This document shows positions 36,768 through 48,794 of a stretch of 64,000 bases of DNA, one piece after another. The DNA is from Cladobotryum mycophilum (Eukaryota > Ascomycota > Sordariomycetes > Hypocreales > Hypocreaceae): assembly GCA_036429605.1 (NCBI GenBank), contig CM071590.1, forward strand, positions 2,728,001 through 2,792,000. Direction: 5' to 3'. The position numbers were made by a program, and so were the translations under genes. The first letter of the stretch is position 1. Each line of letters begins with the position of its first letter. The notes beneath the pieces are model-generated. The model saw nothing but the letters and a program-made list of their open reading frames with translations, was not told the DNA's origin and searched no databases.

Positions 36768-38864
36768 GGTGGATGGAGGAGGTTGACGAGAAAGAAGCAA
36801 GGACTCTTTTAGGCGAGTTCCCCACTGAGTGTTGTTTTTTTTTGAGTCAAGTTGTTTGAACCCCCTCTCGCTTGTTTGATCAATTGAGATGAGATGGAAG
36901 AGATGAATTGAATTGGACGAGGGTTTATGCAAGAAGCTTTGTTTTTCGCTGGCTGTTTGTACGGGGAAGTATGCTTGTCGCAAGTTGAGGCGGGTAGGGA
37001 GATGTTAGAACCGTAGCTATGCGCGCGCGCACCAACAGTGTTCGATCTTCCAAGCAAGCAAAAGAAGGTACCGATTTTTCTCGATTCCCTGTATAAAAAA
37101 AAAAAAAAAAGGATAAAAGCCAAGGGCCAGCGACCGTATTTAATGTAGGTACGCACTCTGTTTCCGATTCTGTACAAGCCCCAAGGTCAGGTACAAGTAA
37201 TGTATGTATGTATGCTGTGCCCTTGAGAGAGGTAAGTAATAAGAGATGAGTGTATTTTTTCGGAATGCGGCGAAAAAGGCGAGATGCAGCTGCAACAATG
37301 AGATGCAGACGGTTCGGTTGCTTGCTTGTCCACTTCCTTGCGCCAGACAGTGGAGGAGGGCTGGGGGGGGCGCCCCTCTCACCGTAATTTGTGAGTGGCT
37401 GGGCGATGGATGGATGCTTTTTCCCGCAAGGCGACCCCATTCTTACAGTGGTCAAGGGCCAGTAATAGACAGGGCTACAGGGGGTGGAGGTGCTTTGGCC
37501 AGGGCGTGGTTTGCAGCTTGTCAGCCCTGCAATTTAGAGCCCTGCCCTGGAAGGGATGGAACCCGGGCTTCTAATGGAATGGAGAGGTACTATAGCTTAC
37601 AGGTACTATACCTATCCATAGGTGTCGATTCACATAATACATGGCATGAACATTGACATCGTCAAATACTACCTAGCAGGTGATGCATAAAAACAAACGT
37701 AATAATAAAGCTTCATTACTCACTCATGACTTGAAAAGCATCGTGGCATACATTTTGGTACCTGTTGCATCACCGTGCAGTTGAAGAGACCTCGCTATTC
37801 GCAGTACGGCCATGCACTGTAACTCGAACCAACACCTGCATGTACAAGTATGATCACTTGATCAAACACGGACGGACCCCAACCAGTTGAGCCTTTTACG
37901 GGTTTGTCTTACGTGGATGCACTTCGGACACTTGAAGACATTGTATCGGCTTATTATTACTACTCGTACTTGTAGTAGCAAGACATTACTCGTTGTAACT
38001 TGACATGTGCATGTGCATTATGGCTTTCTTTTTTCTGTTCCTGATTGTCACTGCATCCTTTTCGGGAGTGATTCACAACCGCCCTCGACGTCTACGTCTA
38101 CATACGAGTACATAGTACGTCGAGGCCTAGCGTGTCGTCGAGCATTTATTACGGTAGCATAAACATCATTTATCTCGTTCATCGTCGAGACTAGCTAGCG
38201 TTATGCAATGTACTTGTATGTTATCAAGAATATGACTTGTCTGGGGTTAGGGTTACTAATCTAGGGACGGCTGGCAATTGCACAAGTATTGACTAGGATA
38301 AACATAATGAATTTATACTCCATAGATCGTACGTACTAGATAGGCTATTGCATGCTAGATGTATCTTATCATTACAAAGCAATGATATTCATACTGTCTT
38401 GTAGTTCCCGTGATCTTACGGCCAAATTTTGAACCATTTCTTAGTCGAAACATCATTGGCTTTTCCCTTTCGGCATAGTAACTAATCGTGCTCTCTCTTG
38501 ATTGGACTGTCGACGGTAGTTTTCTCACAAGTAGAGATACTTTGTCGCTACTCAGATCCTGTAGGCGTCAAGGTTGGAGCAGTGGCGCTGACGCTAACAG
38601 ATCACGCCGAGTCCCTGCGTTGGCGCGGTACCAGTACATGTACAGGAACAAAGGTGGGACTTGCTCTTGCATTAGTCCATTTCTGTGCCAACTTCCAACT
38701 TTCTGCCACTGCACCGTGGATGGATGGACGAGCCTCAGACAAAGACAAAGCAACTCATGCGAGGCCACGTTTGACTGTCTTGTTTGAATTGGGTTGCATT
38801 CTATTCCCTAATATAGCCTTGCATTTGGCTATCACCATTGTTCCTCCAGCACACGTCCTCTGAT
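36768..38864. other. 2.1-kb gene-free stretch between divergent genes
   Basis: Shared upstream region of the SR-rich and G-patch genes. It holds an A16-type tract near 37095, TACTTGTA copies (37967, 38211) and AT-rich sequence at 37650-38480. No coding unit supported. Confidence 0.45.
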
Positions 38865-39875
38865 ATGGCGTCATTACACAACAATGCCACTGCCGGCACG
38901 GCACCCGGAGACGATGAGGATGATGATTACATGAACATGACATTTGATGAACCCGCGCCAACCACGGAGAGCTCCGTTCAGCGTGCACAGCGGCTCAAGA
39001 AGGAGTCCCGGGCCCGTGGCATCACCAAGTCAAAAGCAGAGCTCGCCGAGGAAGAAGCTGCCGCCAGAGAACGTGCCTTGGCTACTTCCATGCTAGAGGA
39101 TCCGCGCTCGAAAAAGAGCAAGGGTCTGGCTATGATGGCTAAAATGGGCTTCAAGGGCGGCTCTCTAGGGAAAAAGGACGAAAGTGCCGGTGATGCGGGT
39201 AAGGCCGAGCCCATCAAGATCAGCATGAAGGAGGATCGCGGTGGTATCGGTCTGGACAGCGAGAAGAAAAGACGTCTCCAGGAGGCTGCCGAGGAGAGAG
39301 AAGTCAAGACTGTCAAGATAGATCCTGATGAGTATCGGGAAAGAGTCAGGAAAGAAAGGGAGGAAGCAAGGCTTGAAAAGCAACTCCATGCAGCCCAGAG
39401 GACGGCAGAGCAGATGGATGAAGAAAATACAGGAATGGACCCGGATGAGCGACGGTCTTCGCCGCGAGAAAAAGACGCTTCAAAACCTCGTTCAATATCA
39501 TCACGCCCCCTGAAGTCTATACCGGTCCTTTATCGTGGTCTGGCTCGTCACCGGGAAGAAAAGGAGCGTGATCGAAGAATGCGATATGACTTGGAGCAAT
39601 CTCTTTCACGGCTGCCGACCTACGAGGACAATCATGAGGATGAGGATGATAAAAAAGCACTCGGCAAGGGACACACGGTCTACGCCACGGCTGATGACTT
39701 GGACGAGGAGGATGAAGAACTGGATGAATTCAATGCACTAGATGTTGGCACCCGGCTAAACCGTTTGCTTGTCTACTTGCGAGAGGAGCACAAGTATTGC
39801 TTCTGGTGCAAAATGGCATACCCCGACGAACAGATGGAGGGCTGCCCCGGCCTAACAGAAGAGGACCATGACTAA
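38865..39875 (+). CDS. G-patch domain protein, GPATCH11/DUF4187 family
   Basis: G-patch proteins activate DEAH-box helicases in RNA processing; the GPATCH11 branch is nuclear and little studied. A single exon encodes 336 aa. The G-patch lies at about 85-135: KGLAMMAKMGFKGGSLGKK, then KAEPIKISMKEDRGGIGLD. A charged helical middle follows, then a C-terminal DUF4187 with LNRLLVYLREEHKYCFWC and GCPGLTEEDHD. The ATG at 38865 (MASLHNN) is the first Met of the frame. Its 3' end lies only 68 bp from the next convergent gene. Confidence 0.9.
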   Translation: MASLHNNATAGTAPGDDEDDDYMNMTFDEPAPTTESSVQRAQRLKKESRARGITKSKAELAEEEAAARERALATSMLEDPRSKKSKGLAMMAKMGFKGGSLGKKDESAGDAGKAEPIKISMKEDRGGIGLDSEKKRRLQEAAEEREVKTVKIDPDEYRERVRKEREEARLEKQLHAAQRTAEQMDEENTGMDPDERRSSPREKDASKPRSISSRPLKSIPVLYRGLARHREEKERDRRMRYDLEQSLSRLPTYEDNHEDEDDKKALGKGHTVYATADDLDEEDEELDEFNALDVGTRLNRLLVYLREEHKYCFWCKMAYPDEQMEGCPGLTEEDHD

Positions 39876-39943
39876 CAAAGCAATCCATATCCAGCGTGTA
39901 ATGGCCAGGCCTAACTACATTCCTCAATTTCCACATGCAAAGC

Positions 39944-41688
39944 CTATGATCCCTCTGAATTTTCAGACTTGATGCTTGATGCAGGGCACTCGTTGGCAAT
40001 AACCTTGCTTCTCTCCCATACCTTGCCTTTGCAGACAACCATCTTTTGGTCGAAACATTCCCCATCGGCATTGCCAATTTTGATTAGAGCCGGAGACACA
40101 ATGTTGACAATCCTTGCTGACCCCAACGGTGTTGCTGCGTCATAGTTACTATACATGGGTTTCATTGAAGTAGAGTTGAAGGGGACCCCAATCTCAACCT
40201 CTCCAATCATGAAGATAGCCTTGGACCTCATGAATATTGCGTGGAGCTCGACTGCCTGACTGAGAATCTCAGAGAGAGATGGGTAAAATCCATCCACTTT
40301 CGAATCTGATACAAATGCCAACAAATCCACGGCGAAAGAATCCAGTAGACTTTTCATGCCGCTGTTGTCGTGTTTGTCGATTCCGATTTTCTCGCCCAGA
40401 TCATGAACAACTCTAGTCTTCATTCGACTGATTAGACCTAGGTATTCCGGAGATTCCTGATTGCATTCTAGGTAATAAGTTGGATGGTCTCAATATATCA
40501 AGTTTTGTAAAAAAGATGCTCCAACTTGTGTGTTAAAAGAAACTGACCTTGCATTAACACAATAGATTGTGCTAATATAGAGCTAAACTGCCCTGCCCAA
40601 ATGTTCCCGCCTCCCGAGAAGACTTTCCAGCTGATGACCTTCCAGATGTAGCTCTCAAGCAAGAGAGATCTGATGTGCGACGTCAGATTGGGATTCCTAG
40701 CATGTTTCACGTATTTGTGAATACTTGCGGAAACCCCTGAGATGCTGCTGTTACCGGCCGATTTCTCTGTGAGGACATTTCTAACAAAGTTGTAGATATT
40801 GTAGGACATGGCCTTCCACACTTCGGAGATGTAGCTGTCAGAGACCTTTTCATATGCCCCTTTGTTTTTGTTTGCGGTAAGCATTGCCGTTACCAACCTC
40901 TCTTTCAGATCTGCATTTTCATCCTCCAACGCCATGTACTCTGTGTCTCTTTCTGTGAGGACTTCGGTTTGTCTCTGAAGAGCCTGTTCGCTGGTAGTAG
41001 CTCGTTCTGTAAGTTCGATGATCTCAGCCTCAGCCTTCTTAAGCTCTCGACATTTGGCTTGATGTTTCTTCTGTAGCTCTTGGGCTGTTGCTTCAGCCTG
41101 CGCAAGCGCTCGAACTTGAGCTACTTTGCTTTCGGCCAGGAGATCTAGGGCGCGTTGGAATTTGTCGTCTCCCGGTGAGTCTTGTTTCTTGGCTCGCTTC
41201 GCTGGCTTGGCCTCCTCAGCTTCCCCCTCCTCTTCTTCCTCCTCTTCTTCCTCCTCTTCTTTATTTCTCTTCTTGGAATATGTTGCTTTGCAGCTGTTCT
41301 CTCCCTTCTGGCTGGTACTGCCACGAGGGCGGCCTCGGTTACGACGGGGAGTAGGTTTTGGAGGGAATGCGTACTCGTCATCGCCAGAATCACCTTCCTC
41401 GGACTGAGATGATTGAGGCAGCTGAGCATTCTTCAAGTCATTGCCCGCCTTGTTCTTGCTTCTCAAATTGCGACTGGGAGGCTGATGCTCCTCGTCCGCG
41501 GTGACGAGTTCGCCCTCCAAGTTGGGTTCTGGATTCATGGCATCCATGCTTTCGTTTGGACTCTGACTCGGGCTCGGTGGTGATGACTTAACCAAAGAAA
41601 CAGCCTCTTCATGGCTGTCCGCCTTGACAGTTGTCTCGCTTTCGGATTCAGTGTTGTCGGCGATGGATATTGTTGAAGAAGCCTCCAT
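39944..41688 (-). CDS. Nuclear-type AT-hook and coiled-coil protein, unknown function
   Basis: Exons 41688-40548 and 40467-39944 are joined by GTCAGT...CCTAG and give 554 aa. The N-terminal 180 residues are acidic and disordered, with an AT-hook-like RNRGRPRGSTS, an 11-residue Glu run and an NLS-like AKRAKKQD. A coiled coil follows at about 190-280. The remaining ~270 residues look globular and helical (VWKAMSYNIYNFVRNVL, then IWKVISWKVFSGG). I do not recognise a named domain there. A chromatin or nuclear regulatory role is only suggested by the AT-hook and NLS. Confidence 0.7.
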
Positions 41689-42093
41689 TGCGAAGATGAG
41701 AGGAAGAAAACTGCACTGAGCGTGCAGCTTCCGTGATGTGCAGAAAAATGAACCGAAAGGCCAGAAGGGGTGATGAGAAGGAGAAATTATTTATCAGTGT
41801 GCGAATTATTTTTTTGGGTTGGGGACTTGTATCTGTTTCTTGCATCTGCCCGCAGTGTCTGCCAGCTGACAAGAAAGTGAGGAGTCTATTGTGTTTATAT
41901 CAACCTTCTCCCCCCTCACAATAGCACACAAGTTTCTTATTATTTCCCTCCCAACTGTGATCCTGAAAGAAAAGAAAAGGGAAAAAAAAATTCTCTTTCA
42001 CAAATTTACTACTTCACCTTTCTAGTACTTCTCTGGAGTTGTCAATGCCAAACTACCTGTGATCCTCGGGTAACGCGCCCCTGGCTCGCACAG
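41689..42093. other. 405-bp divergent spacer
   Basis: Promoter region shared by the AT-hook protein and the Hsp70-like gene. Nothing more specific seen. Confidence 0.5.
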
Positions 42094-44512
42094 ATGCCTA
42101 TTCCAACACGAACTCGAGGCTCGAGGGCCTCGGGTAGGACTCGACGACGAGACAATGATTCTGCCATCATCGTTGGGATCGACTTCGGAACCACGTACGT
42201 ACATGAGATCCTTTCAGTGATATCCCAAAGGCTGAGTTTCCACGCAGGTATTCCGGAGTGGCCTGGTCTCTATCCAGCCAACCTGACCAGATCAACATCA
42301 TCACCAACTGGGACTCTATTCTTCTGAACAATTCCGACAAGGAGAAATCACCCACGGCCATCTCTTACGAAGATGGGAACGAGACACCCACCTGGGGCTA
42401 CAACGTCCCCTCGCATGTAATCGCCGCTCGCTGGTTCAAGCTTTGCCTCCTCGACGACGAGGACATACCGGCAAACATACGCGAGTCGAATCAGCTCAAG
42501 GAGGCTCGCGCTCTTCTCACGAGATTGAACAAGCACGCAATTGAAGTCATCTCCAATTACCTGAGAGAGCTCTGGGACCATAGCATCGAGAACATTGAAA
42601 GAAGCGTGGGCCGCGGCCTGGTCCAGCTGTCCAGGTTCAAAATTGTTGTCACCCTCCCCGCCATCTGGCCGGCTTATGCCCAAGCGAGGATGAAGCAGGC
42701 TATTGAGCAGGCCGGAATCCTCGAGATGAGGTCTGCGGGAGATACGACCTTGACGTTTGTCTCTGAGCCAGAAGCTGCGGCTCTTGCTACGATAGAGGAT
42801 ATGTGCGGCAGAGCCGATATCAAGGTATTTTTCTTCTTCTCTTCTTTCTAGCGAGCGAAACTATTCTGTTACTGTTGCTGACTTTATTCAGCCAAAAGAT
42901 CACTTCATCGTCTGTGACGCTGGTGGTGGCACTGTCGTATGTTTCTCCAACTATAGTGCTCAATACAACCGCTAATTTTGTTCGTCTAGGACATTATCAC
43001 CTATACAGTGGTTAAAACCCAACCTCTAACGGTTCGGGAAAGCATCAAGGGAGAAGGTAAAAGAAGCCAAGACATTTGATATCCTAGCCGTTTCACTAAA
43101 AAAGGGACCCGGGGGTGGGGGATGTAGGAAAGCTTTGCGGCGCCGTGTTTCTCGACGATGGTTTCAAGACTCTTCTCCGAAAGGTTATCCCTCGCAGCAT
43201 CTAGTGCAAGCTCGGGGAAAGGGGAGTCGCTCGCATGATCAACGACGAATGGGAGAATGGCATCAAGACACAGTTCCTCAACAACGGAAAGACATTCCAC
43301 ATTCCGATTCCATTTGGTGGAACTCTTACGGACCGTTTCCATCCCCCTGAGATTAAGCTGAGTTCGTAAGACATGAGTTTCGTTCTGGCCATTTAAAGCA
43401 TGACAGCGTTTCTTCTTTCATTTGCTAATATCGAACAGAGATGACATTCTGAAGGTTTTTAGACCAGTCACCTCCCAAGTTACGGGGCTCGTTGAGGATC
43501 AAATTCGCGAGGTTAGAAAGAAATACAGCAAGCTGCCAAAGGTATTATTATCTCTGAAACAAAAGTCATAGGCCTTGTTTCCGGCTCATCTAACAATTCT
43601 TCATTAGTTTGTTATCCTTGTTGGTGGATTTGGAAGGTCACGCCACCTTTACAATTGCGTTGAGCAGGCTGTCAAGAACAAGGTGGAAATCCTTCAGAGT
43701 TCTGGAGCCCGGCCGTAAGTACAGCAACATACAGTTCTCACGGTGCAACAGCAACAAACATTCTGACCCTCGGTCCTATAGTTGGACAGCCGTTTGTCGA
43801 GGAGCGGCCATTAGGGGGCTCATAGAAGGCGAGTACAGCGAATCGATGGGCTTTGCCATTGACTCGAGAGTAGCCAGGGCCTCGTATGGTACAATCTTCA
43901 ACGACATACCATGGGATGTGCGTAGGCATGATATTCTTGACAAGGAGTGGTCCAGTGTGCACCGAAAGTTTTGGGCCAAGGACCAAACTCAGTGGTTTCT
44001 TCGCATTGTACGTATTTGCATCATCATCGCCATCACAAACTCGCATCAGCTAATCGAGACGACAGGGCGAGAACATTGTAGAGGACAAGCCGATTTGCCA
44101 TGCTTTTAGTCAAGAAATTTCCAACCCCGACGAGGAAATCGTCACGGAGCTCATTTACTCCAGCGCCATCAACCCACCTACGAGATATGACGAGACGGTC
44201 AAGCCGCTGTGTCGCGTTCGCTGGTCCAAGGTGCTCGAGTTTGACAAGCTGCCATCGTGGACAAACGACAAGGGCGAGACGTATCGCACCATCGACTTTG
44301 ACATCAGGATGATTGCAAACGGCGTGTCCCTCGACTTTGAGATCTTTCACGACGGGCAGGTGGTCGCGGCTAAGAATGTCGCTGTAGAGTTTGACATTAG
44401 CAGCTCTTCGACCCGACCTCAAACAGAGCCTGAAGATGGCGATGGCGACTACCGAGATGGCCAAGGAGATTTCTGCTATTACGTGGACGATGATAGAGAT
44501 GATAGTGAATGA
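42094..44512 (+). CDS. Hsp70-like ATPase (actin-like fold) with one in-frame TAG at a conserved Trp site
   Basis: A divergent fungal Hsp70-superfamily protein. Nine exons: 42094-42194, 42248-42824, 42892-42936, 42990-43056, 43128-43365, 43439-43541, 43608-43714, 43782-44007 and 44066-44512. Every junction is in phase, giving 636 codons. Nucleotide-binding motifs are intact: phosphate-1 IVGIDFGTTYSGVAW, phosphate-2 VCDAGGGTVDIITY and adenosine motif VILVGGFGRSRHL. The C-terminal part lacks a canonical Hsp70 peptide-binding domain. Codon 289 (43202-43204) is TAG; the family has a Trp 15 residues before the EWENGIK motif, exactly there. The rest is undamaged, so this may be an mRNA-edited gene, a read-through gene or a recent null allele. 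Confidence 0.82.
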
Positions 44513-45697
44513 GGAGTCGTCTGTTTGTTTGTTTCAAGTGCCAGCAAAGTTGGCAGAATCATGGCGGAAATAGGGACACGAGAGGGGCCATTCATGACTG
44601 GCTTTGAGATTTTATTCATGATTGCAATGAATATTTAGCTTTGATAGGGGATTGCTAGGAAATCCATAATAGCTGGGACATATCTGCTAGTTTGCGCCGC
44701 TGTTGTAGCCAGATGTTGGTCATAGGAAAGACAACAGCTTGATTCATGATTATGAACATGATGATGGCGATACACTTGTGACTGCATCGTCACTGGCGGA
44801 GGAATTCAACAAACCGAGACACCGTGCCAAGACGCAGAGCTGAAAACGATGTTGGGCCTTGGCGTCGTGGGACACAAACACAAACACACGCAGAAGCACA
44901 AAGCACAAGCGGCCGCACAAATGGTGGTAGTGCTTTTGTCCGACACACTACTCGTGCTTGTGCCCATTCTGCTTGGCAATTCCATCACTCGGCCGAGGCT
45001 GTGTCGATAATCCCGCCAATCACTTATACCCCATTTGGCAGTTTTTGATCTGCGAAAAGCGATCCATCAATCCAACCCGCCTCCAAGGACCACTTCAAGG
45101 ACCACTCCCAGACAAAAAGGCTCCAGTGATGATCGGAACCGAGCGCCTGAAAAAGGTGGACACAATAGCCCTATTGAGCTTCTTTTTTTACTGTCGTCTC
45201 TCTTTCGCTCTCTGTCGGCTATATCTGTATCCGCTAATGTTAGTGACTTCTTGGCAATGACGGAGGTAGGATTCATTGGATGGATGGGGGGATGGAGAGA
45301 TGATGATGAGGAGGATGGATCTGTACTCTGTATGTATGGAGGAGTATGTTTGTACTAGGCAAGGTAAGGCAGGGCAGTACAGAGCCTTATTTGATCGTCA
45401 CAGAACGCCACGTTGGATTGGGCGCAGTATGTACATACTTTGGGTGAAAGTGCAAAAGTGGCAGGCACTCTCGACCCAAGTGATCTTTCACTTCACCTCA
45501 CATGCCACATGCTCTCTCTTTGATCCTCCTCCTCTTCTCCTTACATAAATCACATCAAATCCATCCATCCATCCATCCATCCATAGTATTTTATTCAATT
45601 TCCTCATTCATCTCTATTTTATTCCATTTTAAATACACATATACACACATATAAAAACAAAGATACAATTAATTAATTACAAAAACAAACCGCCAAC
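44513..45697. other. 1.2-kb spacer
   Basis: 3' flank of the Hsp70-like gene and promoter of the MARVEL-like gene. It has an AAGGACCACT direct repeat near 45086-45108 and (ATCC)n at about 45560-45584. No gene seen. Confidence 0.5.
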
Positions 45698-46459
45698 ATG
45701 CCTCAGCACTCCAACTTCGTCCTCAAAATGACATACCCATCCCCGTCTCACAAGACCTGGACTGCCAAACGTGCCCTCCGAGTCCTCTCGAGCATCGTCT
45801 GTCTCGTCGGCATTGGCATCTGCACCCGCCTGTATATCCTCGAACCTGGCCAGGGCACCTTTTTCTTTGTTGCGCCTCCCGTACGTTTCTCTCCCCCTCT
45901 CCCCATTCTCTCATTCACACACACACATGCACGTTTCTTATACACAACTAACAACCACTACAGGCCATCGCCGCCTTTTGCTGGAACGCAGCCGATATTC
46001 TCTGCCTCAACACCCTCGAGGGCCGTCGTGGTCTCCACCCCGCCGCTTGCATCGCCCTTGACCTGTGTTTCTGGCTGGGCTTCATCGTCTTCGGCACATT
46101 CAGCGGTCTCCTGAGCTCCTGGGGTGGCTACGCCGAGATCGAGTACACGCAGGTCGAATCTAACCTGACAATCGCCGCCACCATCATCTGTGCCCTCATA
46201 GTGTAAGGAAACAGGCCCTTCCTTCCCTGAGTTTTTTTACCAGAAATCTGCTTCTAACACTTGGGCATCATGCAGGCTTATCCATTTCCCCCTGTTCGTC
46301 ATTGCTTGCATCGAGAACAACGTTCGCCGTCACCGCGAGGGCACACGGATTCACACCACGGGTGTTGCACGAGCTTCTCTTGAGCCCGAGAGGGAACTCG
46401 AGTCCTTTTCCTTTGACCACAAGGACCGTCCCTCTGTTCCGGCACCTGCTCATGTGTAA
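45698..46459 (+). CDS. Four-helix membrane protein, MARVEL-like
   Basis: Exons 45698-45880, 45964-46202 and 46276-46459 are joined in phase and give 201 aa. Four hydrophobic segments (about 27-47, 58-78, 90-112 and 135-158) with a short basic N-terminus and a longer polar C-terminus match the MARVEL layout of fungal plasma-membrane proteins. Loops include CWNAADILCLNTLEGRRGLHP and an Asn-glycosylation candidate (ESNLTIA). The MARVEL assignment rests on topology and texture, so it is moderate. Confidence 0.65.
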
Positions 46460-46699
46460 ATCACACAAAACAAGTCCTCTGCGTTACCACAATCCAACAA
46501 ACCGCATCTGTACACGAATAATGGAAATAATGAGTTGAAAGGAAGAGATGGAGGCGATGAGTTGATGCGAGAACGAAACTTAATGATAATTAGTAATGTC
46601 TAGTCTAAACCTATTAATACATAATGTTTAATGTCTATATTCTTGTCTATATCATATAGTAAAAAAGGCTGTTAGTGCAGACGTTTTCTGGTTCACGTC

Positions 46700-47884
46700 T
46701 TACAGCTGCGCGATGCATCGTTGGTTCATGTAGTTCCAGTCATAGCCCGACCAAATGCCTGCGAAATGGCTCATCGTACCAAACACGACGAAACAATGAA
46801 AGATTTGGTGAGAAGAGCCAAGGTAATCAAACGTCCCCGGCATCCAGCGCTCGGGAAATCGAGTCTGTGTATGCAAAGTCAGCTACACAAACATCTTCAT
46901 CTCTCGCTGGCCCCCTGTGGGGGGTTTTTCTTTTTCTTTTCCAAACATCAACTTACAGCAAGGAAGCCGACCCCTATGATCATAAAGACTCCCTCCAGCA
47001 GGTAATAATGCAAGCCGGATTGCTTCTGGAGCTGCTCATAGGGGAAGATCATGGCGGCGTGGGTAATGGGGATGAGAGCCGAGAAACCAAGCAGCAAAAA
47101 GGGCACGAGTCGCGAGGTCAGCCAATCGTCACCTCCGTGGCGATCATTAAGAGATAGCCAGGAGTTGTACAGACCTAGCGAGAACATCTAATCCCCCCAA
47201 TCATCATTATGATCACCATCAGTCACGTAAACCCATAAACCACTACATCATCACCCCCACTCATCAGACAGGAGAAAAACTCACCGCAGTCAAGTACCCC
47301 CTCAGCAGCAACGGCTCACAGTAAAACCCCATGTACAGGCCCGGCACAAACGACGCCAGGATCAGCACCGAGATGCTCACGTAGTCGAGCCTCACCCACA
47401 GGTCGGCCACGTCCCTCGAGTGGCATAGCAGCGTGTGGTAGGCGGCCGACACGCCAAAGCACACCGCACAGGCCGTCAGGTAGACGTGAAAGACGGCGCG
47501 GTCGGCCCACGTCGCGTCCGGGTACCAGCGCGCGAAAAACGACACCAGGCCGATGTTGCCCACCAGGGCCAGGATGCCGGGGATCAGGTGCGTGAAGATG
47601 TTGGCCGTCTGGTTGTGCAGGTAGAGCCAGCTGTGGAAGCACGGCGGCACCGACTTGAGCACGGGGCGGTAGCCGTTGTGGATGTAAGGGTTGTCGCCGT
47701 ACCAGGAGGGGATCTTGTCTATGGAGAGGACGAGGCAGGAAGAGGCCTGGACTTGGACTTGCATCTTGTCAGGGGAGGGGGAGGAGGAGGAGAGAGCATC
47801 TGGATGGTGATGCTCTGTCATGGTGGCCGTGGTCGTAGCCGTAGCCGTAGCTGAGATGGAATTCACTCTTTCGTGCATCTTCAT
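46700..47884 (-). CDS. PAQR / Izh-type seven-helix membrane protein (hemolysin III superfamily, adiponectin-receptor-like)
   Basis: In yeast the Izh proteins influence zinc and lipid (sterol, sphingolipid) homeostasis. Exons 47884-47285, 47187-46957 and 46864-46700 give 331 aa. After a Ser/Thr-rich N-terminus come the family landmarks IPSWYGDNPYIHNGYRP, LYLHNQTANIFTHLIP, SAAYHTLLCHS, and near the end FPERWMPGTFDYLGSSHQIFH with a following SHF. The conserved Ser-His-Asp metal-site residues are all visible. Seven hydrophobic helices are spread across the three exons. The superfamily name is historical and implies no toxin function here. Identification is secure at family level. Confidence 0.9.
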
Positions 47885-48794
47885 TTATTAGGTGAGGCTC
47901 ATCACTCTCAATCGAACAATAGGTTGAGAAATTAAAACAAGACGGAGTCTAGAAAGAAGGAGCAGGGAAAAAAAGATATTATAAGAAAAGAACCAGAGAA
48001 GAAAGAAAGGGTTATGATGACTACAGCTGATAACGGCAAAGGAATGTACAAAGTGTTGCTTGCCTGCCTGCATGCTTGCATGAGTGTATGCAGATTAATC
48101 AAACCCTCCCTCTCTCCTTCGCACTCCGTGCTCAAGCATATTTAATAAAACAGCTGAATCTGGCATGTAAGGCGTCAATTGGCCAATAATTAGCTTTTCT
48201 TTTTGTCCCTCTCTGCATGTTTCCGTATGCTATGACCGAAAAACCAGGGGGTCGCCGATCTGAGTCCCCCCGTCTCACCTCACACCGTAATTACCAGTCT
48301 CATCTTAGCATGACATGGCATCCATCGCATCCTGTGGAATCAAGGGGTTTAAGAAAAGCATCAACAGAGCCGCATACATACATATTGATAGACGCGCAAA
48401 CGCTACGCACGCACGCACGCACGCACATAGCAAGTCATAGCAATGCAAAACAACCTCACAATCCAATGCTTCTCATCAAAGATCCAAACCTTCATTTTTC
48501 CACATTTTTTTCTTGGTCTTCGTCAGTCGGATTTCTATATACCGAGATTCTGCCTCCCCAAAACTAATGCTGGGAAAGTAGAAGAATAATTCATGATGCT
48601 TTAAAACCGGCTACGCCATTCGCAGTATCCTCGTTTCGTGAGATCTGTTTTCCCCTCCTCCCAGCGATGTATTAACACAAAACGATCAAACACTCCTCCC
48701 TTCCATTCCCAAGACCCCCCCATCACCATTCCGTTCTTTTGTTGCCCCTTCCATTGGGTTTTTTCTTTTCTTTTGAGTCTTGCTGCTCTCCCAT
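47885..48794. repeat. 910-bp spacer with an (ACGC)n tract
   Basis: Promoter of the PAQR gene and 3' flank of eIF3m. Has an (ACGC)n run at about 48407-48425 and pyrimidine-rich sequence near 48640-48790. No gene. Confidence 0.5.

Noticed and set aside
37815..37850. GGTTCGAGTT on the minus strand as a tRNA T arm
   Set aside because: The flanks do not pair as acceptor or anticodon stems.
43181..43204. A 21-nt mini-intron (GTT...TAG) that would remove the Hsp70-like stop
   Set aside because: It keeps frame, but is far below the size of any spliceosomal intron seen here, lacks a branch site, and would delete residues aligned to the family.
47435..47854. Plus-strand ORF opposite the PAQR gene
   Set aside because: Shadow caused by high GC at third positions of the minus-strand gene.
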